Below, in pieces: positions 14,844-26,800 of a stretch of DNA of 64,000 bases. Each line of letters opens with the position of its first letter. Positions within the stretch are counted from its first letter, which is position 1. Where the stretch lies: assembly GCA_963995525.1 (NCBI GenBank), contig OZ023205.1:61297404-61361403 (forward strand), read 5' to 3'. Origin of the DNA: Escarpia spicata. Its lineage: Eukaryota > Annelida > Polychaeta > Sabellida > Siboglinidae. Position numbers and translations under genes: made by a program. A model generated the notes under the pieces. That model was not told the origin of the DNA and ran no database searches. It worked only from the letters and a program-made list of their open reading frames with translations.

Positions 14844-17800
14844 TGTGTGTGTGTGTGTGTGAGTGTGTGTGTGTGTGTATGTATGTTAGTATGTGTGAGT
14901 GAGTGAGTGAGTGAGTGAGTGAGTGAGTGAGTGAGTGAGTGAGTGAGTGAGTGAGTGAGTGAGTGAGTGAGTGAGTGAGTGAGTGAGTGAGTGAGTGAGT
15001 GAGTAACCAAATGACTTAGTAACCGAGCAAGTGGGTGAGTCAGTGACTGAGTGGCCGAGTGTATGTGCTTGCATATGTGGGGGGGTATATGTGCATGAGC
15101 GTATACATGTGTGGGGGGGGTGTATGTGCATGCACGTATGTGTAGGGGGTGTATGTGTGTGAGTGTGTACATATGTGTGGGGGGTGCATGAGCGTGTACA
15201 TATATGTGTGGACGGTGTATGTGCATGAGCGTGTACATATATGTGTGGGTGGGTGTATGTGCGTGAGCGTGTACATACATGTGTGGGAGGGTGTATGTGC
15301 GTGAGCATGTACATATATGTGTGGGAGGGTATATGTGCATGAGCGTGTACATATATGTGTGGGAGGGTGTATGTGCGTGAGCGTGTACATATATGTGTGG
15401 GAGGGTGTATGTGCATGAACATATATGTGTGGGAGGGTGTATGTGTGTGAGCGTGTACATATATGTGTGGGAGGGTGTATGTGTGTGAGCGTGTACATAT
15501 ATGTGTGGGAGGGTGTATGTGCATGAGCATGTATATATATGTGTGGGAGGGTGTATGTGCATGAGCATGTACATATATGTGTGGGAGGGTGTATGTGCGT
15601 GAGCATGTACATATATGTGTGGGACGGTGTATGTGCATGAGCATGTATATATATGTGTGGGAGGGTGTATGTGCATGAGCATGTACATATATGTGTGGGA
15701 GGGTGTATGTGCGTGAGCGTGTACATATATGTGTGGGAGGGTGTATATGCATGAGCATGTACATATATGTGTGGGAGGGTGTATGTGCATGAGCATGTAC
15801 ATATATGTGTGGGAGGGTGTATGTGCGTGAGCGTGTACATATATGTGTGGGAGGGTGTATATGCATGAGCATGTACATATATGTGTGGGAGGGTGTATGT
15901 GCCTGAGCATGTACATATATATGTGGGAAGGTGTATGTGCGTGAGCATGTACATATGTGTGGGAGGGTGTATGTGTATGAGCGCGTACATATATGTGTGG
16001 GAGGGTGTATGTGCGTGAGCATGTACATATGTGTGGGAGGATGTATGTGCATGAGCGCGTACATATATGTGTGGGAGGGTGTATGTGCGTGAGCATGTAC
16101 ATATATATGTGGGAGGGTGTATGTGCATGAGCATGCACATATGTGTGGGAGGGTGTATGTGCGTGAGCATGTACATATGTGTGGGAGGATGTATGTGCAT
16201 GAGCGTGTACATATATGTGTGGGAGGGTGTATGTGCGTGAGCGTGCACATATATGTGTGGGAGGGTGTATGTGCGTGAGCATGTACATATATATGTGGGA
16301 GGGTGTATGTGCATGAGCGTGTACATATATGTGTGGGAGGGTGTATGTGCGTGAGCGTGTACATATATGTGTGGGAGGGTGTATGTGCGTGAGCGTGTAC
16401 ATATATGTGTGGGAAGGTTATGCGCGTGAGCGTGTACATATATGTGTGGGAGTGTGTATGTGCGTGAGCGTGTACATATATGTGTGGGAGGGTGTATGTG
16501 CGTGAGCATGTACATATATGTGTGGGAAGGTGTATGTGCGTGAGCGTGTACATATATTTGTGGGAGGGTGTATGTGCCTGAGCGTGTACATATATGTGTG
16601 GGAGGGTGTATGTGCGTGAGCGTGTACATATATGTGTGGGAGTGTGTATGTGCGTGAGCGTGTACATATATGTGTGGGAGGGTGTGTGTGTGAGCGTGTA
16701 CATATATGTGTGGGAGGGTGTATGTGCGTGAGCGTGTACATATATGTGTGGGAGGGTGTATGTGTGTGAGCGTGTACATATATGTGTGGGAGGGTGTATG
16801 TGCATGAGCGTGTACATATATGTGTGGGAGGGTGTATGTGTGTGAGCGTTTACATATATGTGTGGGAGGGTGTATGTGCGTGAGCATGTACATATATGTG
16901 CGTGAGCGTGTACATATATGTGTGGGAGGGTGTATGTGCGTGAGCATGTATATATATATGTGTGGGAGGGTGTATGTGCGTGAGCATGTACATATATGTG
17001 TGGGAGGGTGTATGTGTGTGAGCATGTATATATATGTGTGGGAGGGTGTATGTGCGTGAGCATGTACATATATGTGTGGGAGGGTGTATGTGCGTGAGCA
17101 TGTACATATATGTGTGGGAGGGTGTATGTGCGTGAGCGTGTACATATATGTGTGGGAGGGTGTATGTGCGTGAGCGTGTACATGCCTGTGCGTGTGCGTT
17201 GTGAGAGTCACTAAGCTGCAGGTAGCTGCATCTGTTTTATTTGATATACATATATATATATTGTCTTTGTCTTTATAATAATAATAGGAATTCGCATCAT
17301 AATAATTTCCTACAGATCCACAACTGTTTGTATATAGCAAACGAATCCATTTAAAAAATGCTCTGCAACATTTTACATAAAACCGCATAAATTAAATAAA
17401 ACATTTAAATTGTACAAAACTATACAATATTACAGTTATAATTCATCTACGTACAATGTATATAAACAAACTAGAAATATTTAAAGCAGGCAGAGTGATG
17501 CAATCATGTTAATGGGGTGGCAGCCATGTTACTGACATTACAAGTCTTAACAGTAGTCTCCTTCACCACCCAACATATTTACTAAATTATTTGTTCAAAT
17601 CAGGTCACAATAACCCACATCTTCAAAAGAAACAAACGTTAAAAAACAAAAATCTTGGTTCGTCTCTCACCGACTTGACATGTGGCTGGCGCGAGATGAT
17701 GACAGACTTCCCTCAATGTCTTCCTCCTCCAAGACCTTGCTCCCCGGCAGTCTTCCCTTCAGGGGCTGCACCGAATCACACAGCAGGGTCGGGATGTTTG

Positions 17801-20800
17801 CAAAGGCGAAGCTGAGCACACTGACAAATTTCTCCTTTGGTGGCGACATCGTCAACATGCCTGCAACAGAACTAGAGGTGTAGGAATCCGTCAAACTCTC
17901 AATGTGAGATGGCAGTACTATATCCCCAAAAAAAATTTACAATCAATATTCATTGTTGATTTCTTTAGTAATTCTACGTGCTGATCAACCTTCTGAAGTT
18001 GTTTTCTGAGGCCGTCCATCTTTTAAATACACATTTCCAGTAAATCAACATGCCGTATATATATATACATATATATCTTTTATATATAACTTTTTTAACA
18101 TCACTTAAACTTGTTCACATAATATACAATTTTAAGATAAAACGAGGCAAAAACAAAAAACTATATCCGCATGCCATACGTTTATTATCCCACTGGCCAA
18201 ATATTGGTTACCGGTAATTTTGCAAAGCATAATTTATCAAATAACATATCAAATGCCAAACTGACATATACAAGCAAATAGAATAAAATGGTAGAGGTAG
18301 AAATGGTATTTTAACTCAGAATGCAACTTTAAATACAGTAAACATGCAGCAGTTTACAGGTCATATATCACCATGTTTCCATGGTGACACGAGCAGAAAC
18401 AGGTCACAGGTCATACCTGACTCAGGGAAGATTAGTTTGACTTCAAAGAGAGCCTCGCGACTGGAGCCTGGTGGTGTCTTCATCGTCTCGTAGACAAACC
18501 TGGTGACACTGTCACGAGCAATCATCACGAGATGCCCCAACAGCAGCTGGTCAAGCAGTTGTACCAGGTTGCCAAGACGACTGTAATCAAATGGGTAACC
18601 ATGACAATGTATTTAAAGAAACCAAAGAAAAGCCAAAATACTAATTTCCTTAATCATGCATGTTTGGGTTGTTTAAAAATATAAATTTAGTAATACAAAT
18701 TATGCAAATTTAGTAATACCAATTATTTAAAATTGAGTCTTCAAAATAATCAAAAACCAGTTTTCCGCACATTTATAACTAACACTTAATATTAATTATC
18801 AAAAAAGCAAAAAATATATATATTTTTGAATTCTAATTAAATAATACTTTAACCATAACTTATACAACATTATGTAAATAATATATTTCCAAGCACAGTG
18901 ATGGTGCTCTCAAGTTGATGCATGTCTTACCGTGTTTCCTCTATTGCCTCGCGTAAGTGCTTCTCTCTTTCCTCACTGTTGACCCTCTGTAGATACAGTG
19001 ATTCCCGTGTACTGGAAACATTCAGAAATTATTTTCAAACTTGTTTTTTATAATAAAAGTAGTACAATTTTGAGGTTGCAATGAAACACTTTTATGAATA
19101 GATTTTCGTGGGTAATATAAAGTAATAAAAAGTATAAATTTAACATCAGTGGAATGTTAAACGACAGGGCTAAATCGTCAATGTAATCAACTAAAACAAT
19201 GAAACAATAAATAACTACATATACACATTAGTGCCCCTCTTGAGTGGCCCCCACCTCACCAACCACCAACCATGACCTATATTTCTGTTGCATTAACTGT
19301 TTTATCATTAAAACAACCCTTCTAGAGAGGCCAGCCACCTAATGTGACCAGCTTTTCAAGCCATTATAGCCTTCTGCAATGGCCACTTGACGGCTGAAAA
19401 CTACTGTTTAAACAACATGATTTCACGGTGAACCAATTTCACATAATGCATAATGTCATTCATGCGGGCCACTGTCACATGTGGACATTATTCAATTTTG
19501 GCTTTGTGTAGTTTCGACAGGGTTGGCATGGCTCCTTATAAATAAAAATATTTTATAAAACATCCTGTGTGGAAGGTGGGAGGCTGAATAAGTGTTTCTC
19601 TGTATAGTGGCCACCATTCTTGTATGACCAGAATACCTCTACCAAGAGGTGGCCACTCAAGAGGAAGACTACTGTACTTACAAGACGGCCTTGTGTTTGA
19701 CCTGTTTGTGGCAGTGCTATAGTTTATAAGTGACACTTACAAGACGGCCTTGTGTTTGACCTGTTTGTGGCAGTGCTATAGTTTTTAAGTGACTACTTAC
19801 AAGACGGCCTTGTGTTTGACCTGTTTGTGGCAGTGCTATAGTTTATAAGTGACTACTTACAAGACGGCCTTGTGTTTCAACTGTTTGTGGCAGTGCTATA
19901 GTTTATAAGTGACTACTTACAAGAGGCCTTGTGTTTGACCTGTTTGTGGCAGTGCTATAGTTTATAAGTGACTACTTACAAGACGGCCTTGTGTTTGAAC
20001 TGTTTGTGGCAGTGCTATAGTTTATAAGTGACTACCGGGTACTTACAAGACGGCCTTGTGTTTGACCTGCTTGTGACAGTGCTGTAGTTTATAAGTGACT
20101 ACTTACAAGACGACCTTGTGTTTGACCTGCTTGTGACAGTGCTGTAGTTTATAAGTGACTACTTACAAGACGGCCTTGTGTTTGACCTGCTTGTGACAGT
20201 GCTATAGTTTATAAGTGACTACTTACAAGACGGCCTTGTGTTTGACCTGCTTGTGACAGTGCTATAGTTTATAAGTGACTACTTACAAGACGGCCTTGTG
20301 TTTGACCTGCTTGTGACAGTGCTGTAGTTTATAAGTGACTACTTACAAGACGGCGTTGTGTTTGACCTGCTTGTGACAGTGCTGTAGTTTATAAGTGACT
20401 ACTTACAAGACGGCCTTGTGTTTGACCTGCTTGTGACAGTGCTATAGTTTATAAGTGACTACTTACAAGACGGCCTTGTGTTTGACCTGCTTGTGACAGT
20501 GCTATAGTTTATAAGTGACTACTTACAAGACGGCCTTGTGTTTGACCTGCTTGTGACAGTGCTGTAGTTTATAAGTGACTACTTACAAGACGGCCTTGTG
20601 TTTGACCTGCTTGTGACAGTGCTGTAGTTTATAAGTGACTACTTACAAGACAGCCTTGTGTTTGACCTGCTTGTGACAGTGCTATAGTTTATAAGTGACT
20701 ACTTACAAGACGGCCTTGTGTTTGACCTGCTTGTGACAGTGCTATAGTTTATAAGTGACTACTTACAAGACGGCCTTGTGTTTGACCTGCTTGTGACAGT

Positions 20801-23800
20801 GCTGTAGTTTATAAGTGACTACTTACAAGACGGCCTTGTGTTTGACCTGCTTGTGACAGTGCTGTAGTTTATAAGTGACTACTTACAAGACAGCCTTGTG
20901 TTTGACCTGCTTATGACAGTGCTCTAGTTTTGTAAATGACTCTTTGCATGTTGTCTCCACAATCTGTCGCTGGTAGGAGAAGAACTTGTCGAGTAGCTGT
21001 GTCGCCTGGACACTTCGATATCGCACAAAGTTCTCCAACTGGATCAACTTGAAACACATCCTATGCAAAACACACAGGTGAGGGGCAGATAAGATTATTT
21101 TTAATTTGTCCAGTTAATGCAATTATTACTGCACATATGATAGACTGAGTAAAAAATAAATATTGAACTTTTCACCGCTCAAAATCACCAGAATTTCTTT
21201 CATAATTACACATTATTCCATTTCTGGTTAATCTATGTATACTATCCACAATAATATAATAGAAAACAAAAACTTTGCACAAATGCTGCTCAAATCTCTA
21301 AGCAGACTACCTGCAGTTAATGTATATAAAATAATTATAATACGATACAATTATTAAATAATTACATAATAAATAAATATTAAGACCAGTTGCAATCAAT
21401 TTAAAGCATATATTAAAAAAATTAATAAAACATTATTTACTACTAATTATTATATAATTATTCACTATATCTATTTATTATTATAAGTAACTTCATAATT
21501 AATCAATAATTATATAATAAATCAATACTAAAGTATATGTCAGGCCAACTTGTACTTACTTGCTGTCGATGGGCAGGAACTGCAGTGCAAGGACTTCCTT
21601 ACACAGCTTGGCAGCCTGGAGCAGAGCTCCGCCAAACGGGGGAACCGTGTGGAGCAACTTAGACCGCACAGAGTATCGCAATCTTGCAAAATGGGCAAAG
21701 TGGACGTTGCCCCTCCACCTGGACAAATTGTACACAAACATTCTTTCTATCATGCTGCAGTTAATGGCAGAACTGTAAGTTAATTTGATAAAGGAATGTA
21801 CACAATATGTACAGTAAAGGTAATTTAATAATTGTACCAGCAGAATGTTTAACATTTATAATGTAAATATTACATGATGGTGGTGGTGTCACAATGTTAT
21901 TTGTTCACCCATATAAATGTGGGTGGCATGTTCGAGGCTAGGCTTAGAAAAGATGTGTCATTCAATGTTTCCGATGGTAATTTTCTGGCATAATGGAAAT
22001 CAACGATGGACAGCTTAATGGCTACTTCAGAGATGAACTGACAGACCTTGTAAACATTTTCCTGTAGAGGTAGTTTTTGAAGAAGGCCATCTTGGAGATA
22101 GCATTGAAGAGGACTGCATCACATTGCCACTCAGCGAGAGACATGCTCTCGGAGGGGTAATCTGCAGACACTTGGAGCACTCCAAATGTCGAGAACACAT
22201 AGTGCTCCGGCTCCATCTAGTGGCAGTAGAAAGTATAAAAATAGTGTATATAAGATATGTTTATATATCATTTATAATAACTCATACAGTGTCTATAGCT
22301 TCGTAGGCCCAAGCTCAGAGGCACAGGAAACCAAAAAGGTCATAATATTGTGAACAGGGGTATCAACTACAGAGGATCGATGGACAGCTGAGAATTTAGG
22401 TTGAAAACAGTAATTCAATACATTTGTGACAGGCAGTTACAATTTCAGATGATTTTTATAACATACATACAATATATCCCTAAAGACCCAGTTGCTACCT
22501 CTCAGACAAAATCTTGTGAGTGTCAAATGAATCTGAATACATAAAAGATCATATAATTTTTAAATCTTGACTAACTGTATTACAGCGAATATGTAACACT
22601 TCATTCTGCACACTCATTCTTAGAGAAAAACATCTTTACATGCATGATAACGTGCTTCATACATATTGATAACAAATTAATATTAAGCCAACTTCACCCC
22701 TAATGTCCTAATTTTCATTCGTCTGATAGACAAAGGAAACTTTTATTAATAAAAATAATAATAATAATAACTTTATTTGTCCACAAAGAGGAAATACATT
22801 TGCACTGAGGATGGAGCATAATTAAACATAGTATTTAAATTACACTGCAGCACGTACAATCAATATAATCAAGTATGTAGACAGTTGCTAATCATTAATA
22901 CTGACTGTTGTACATAGATAATGGTACAATCATGAACCAAGAATCATTCGGTCATGACGTGCCAGGAATAGTAAATAAATTAAACACATTAAAACGGTAT
23001 GAATAAATATGTTAAAACAATGTGGCAATATTAAAAGACAATTATAACATTAATCAATGACGTGATGTATGACTGGTTCAGGAACTTAACAGAAGATGGA
23101 CTGAACGATTTCAGGGCACGCTGAGTTTGTACAGTTGGCATTCTGTGCCTCCTTCCAGAGGGGAGAAAGTCATACTGGTCGTGTAAGAAGTGGGTGGGGT
23201 CAGATAACATTTTCTTTGCCATTTGCAGGGTTCATGACTTGTACAATTGCTGTAAAGTGGTTTCAGGTGTACAACATCCAGCGATCTTGCAAGAAGTGAT
23301 ATATAGCTTATTTAGTTTACCTCTGTTTTTGACCGAGAGATTTCCCCATCAGCAAATAAGCCCGAAAGTCATAACACTTTTCACAAATGAATTGTGAAAC
23401 AAAGAGAGGATATTTCTGTCAACGTGTATTGCATTGAGTTTTCTCAGGAAGTACAATCTTTGCTGGCCTTTTTTGTACAGAGTCATTGTGCTTTGTCCAA
23501 TAACACTTGTAAATTGTCACTTCTAGAAATCGAGGGAACTACCCATACAACACCAACAACTTTTGCTATTCCTAAAGTGCTACAAACAAGTTGGTCCTGA
23601 TTGAATGATGTAATAATGATTAACATGCGCTACCTTGTACTTGGGCACAGCGATGAGATCATAGGGTCGGTAGCAGCGATTGTGGACAACGTTAAAGTAC
23701 ATGTACTTGATCTTGCCAGTGTGGTAGGCACGAGTGAAGTACTCAACGGCGTCTCGCCCAGTCATAGTAGGGGTGGAGGGCTGCAACAGACAACATCTTT

Positions 23801-26800
23801 AATATATGTCAACATATAAAGCATATATTTGCACAGTAGATCGGCATGAAAGTAAAGACACCGGATGTGAATTGAAATATGTGTTTCTTAGGGAAACTAT
23901 AGTTAATGTTTTAGTCTTACTGTATACATCTAACTGTAATCTTGAGAATACAGTATTGTTATGTAGGTCTAGGCACTAAATACCAGTACGTTTACCATCA
24001 GTATCAGATTTAGGACTGTGGAGGCAGTGATTGGCAAGGTATCATGTCACTCCTAGCTACCGTCTGCAATAGGGACTTCACAGCAAATTATGACTCTTGC
24101 CCATTTAAAACACCAATACTGAAGCATTCACGTTACGTCTAAAATGCCCAAAACAATTACCCAAACAGCTTTTTGTGGAAGCCCCGATAACAATGATTAT
24201 CATGGGGCCCTAGGCAACTGCCTTGTCTGCCTATCACTAAATCCCACACTGTATAACGTATTGGACCCCAATACCACCCATACCACATTATTACTCACCC
24301 CAATTCCAACATAACTGGGTTTAACCACCCACCCGCTTGCATTACTACCCACCATCCATTCTTAAATATCTTAACCTAACCTAAATAATTTATATATACG
24401 GTATGATTACATATTATTATATGCGTAAAATGTCGGTATGTTAGATGTCTCACCTCGGCGGTGCGAGCAGAGGACACAGTTGAGGACCTCTCTGTGAGCT
24501 CAGTGGGGCTCTGTCTCGCTGCCTGCTCCTGGTCAGTTGCTCCTGGAGACTCTTGTTTCTACACAAACAGAAAATAAACATGTTTTAAAGGGAGGTTGTC
24601 TGTTTCACTGGGTAGTTATTAGCAGGAGGTTCACTGAAAGTGTACTTAGTCCCAATTTGATTAGGAGTGAGAAAATGAGCTAACTTCAAAGCAATTAAGT
24701 GTCAATAACGTTGAATTTGGGGGACAATTTGAACATTTCATGGGCATAACTTTCATATTTAGAAATACTGTTTTTGGCTTATTAAAGGAAATAAAAATAA
24801 GGCATTAGCTAAAATCCTTTTTCCATGTGTACACAAAGTTTAACATTGTATGTAACATTTGACAACATAAAAAAAATACAAAAAAATACATTTGTAGCAT
24901 AAATTCAATGTTAAGCCCATCTGTGAAGTGATTCCCACGGAAAATAAAATTTTAATGAGCTAGGCGATCACGTGGTATCGTGACGTCACTTATGACACAC
25001 ACTCGCATCAGGCCGACCCTTTCCATGCATTCAGAGCATGTTTACAAGTATAGCTTTTGGGTCGAAACGAGCATCAGAATGAGTTATTGTGCAATATTCC
25101 GACATAATACAAACACTAGTCATCATAGAGGAACAAGCAGTTATCTTACGGTTCCACATGAATCGAATTTTATTCAAAACAACGAATGCGAATGGGCCAA
25201 CAAGTCGACTAGGTTTCGCCGAGCTTGGGCTCGTTTTCAGAATAATTATATCGATTGCAACCTTCTTCTTCTTCTTCTTCCCCTTGCTCCCTTGCGGGAA
25301 GGGGTCCACGTCACTTGGTAGCTTCTTCTACTTTTCTTATCAGTTCTTTCCACCTCTCTATCTCGTCCGCAATGGCCATCCATTCATGGCTGTTCGCACC
25401 AGCCGTCTCCAGGTCTCATTTTAACTTGTCGTTCCATCTCAGCCTTGGTCTTCCTCTCCTTCGTCTGCCACCCTCTTCTACTTTCCACGCTCTTTTTGCC
25501 AGTCTGTCTTCACCCATTCTATGTACATGTCCCGCCCATCTCATTCTGTTACCGGTTACTTTCCTCTTTAGGTGTTTTTTCATTCCAATCTCCTCTCTCA
25601 ATTCCTTCATCTTCCTTCTATCCTCTCGTGTTACTCTACATATTCTTCTGACCCTGTTGTTTTCTGCCACCTGTAGTTTCTCCTCTGGTCTCTATGTCAG
25701 TGGCAGTGTTCCCAACCCATATGTACAGGCTGGTACAACGCAGGCTTCTAACACTTTTCCTTTCAGTTGTTTCTTCAGTTTTCTGTCCCACATGATGCCT
25801 TCTACCCTCTTCCATGCTGCTGCTCCTGCTTGCACCCTCCTCTGTATTTCTTTACTACTCCTTCCATCCTCACACACTGTACCGTCTAGGTATACAAAGC
25901 TGTTCACTTGTTTAATGGTCATACTAAGTGACATAGCATGTAATTGAGGTCATTTATTCGAGCCACATGGCACTGCCCATGCTGACCCATGTGGTGGGTT
26001 TGTCTTCCAAGTTTTCCTTCCCGTAGGTCAATGTCTTCCATGACAAGTGGACTTGATCTGCCCATGGTTTGAAGTCAGAGTTTTCCTTCTCCTAGACCCA
26101 CTGTAGTTTTTCCTCATTAGCCTTGACAGGCTAATGAGTTGGGTCTTAAATCAGAATTAACTCTAGATGGGCAGGTGGACAAGGAAGCCCTTTGGCTTAT
26201 CGAGAGTCCAACCCTTTTATCTACATATATCCAGCCCTTCTGAGGTATGTGTCGATTTTATTTTTGAACATATTCACACTACTAGCACCCACACAATCAT
26301 CAGATAATCTGTTCCATTCATTCACAGTCCTTTGTGAAAATGAGAACTGTCATACGTCTAATCTAAACTGCTCCTTTACTAATGTAACTTCATGTCCTCT
26401 AGTCTTTCTATCTTTCTTAACTAAAAAAACATATTTCTATCAATATTTTCATAACCATTCAATATTTTAAACACTTCTATCTGATCTCCTCTCAATCTCC
26501 TGGTCTCTAGTGTTGTTAAACCACATTCTTTTAGGCGTTTTTCATAACTAAGATCCCTCAGTTTTTGTATAATTTTAGTCGCTCTCCTCTGTACTCTTTC
26601 TAGCATATCTATGTCCTTCTTGCGGTATGGCCTCTATGCTTGTATACAATATTCTAAATGAGGCCTAACAATTGTTTTGTACAGCGGTATTATTAGTTCT
26701 TTTTCTTTATATGCTATATTTCGCCTAATCAATCCAAGGATTTGATTTCCTTTTGAAGCTGCAATTCCACACTGCTCTGAAACCTTCATGTCAGCACTAA

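Noticed and set aside
14777..17388. Minus-strand open frames of 541-782 codons rich in His, Thr, Pro and Tyr
   Set aside because: They are translations of the 38-bp array and TG/TGAG runs, open in all three frames at once. They have no start context, codon bias or conserved motif.
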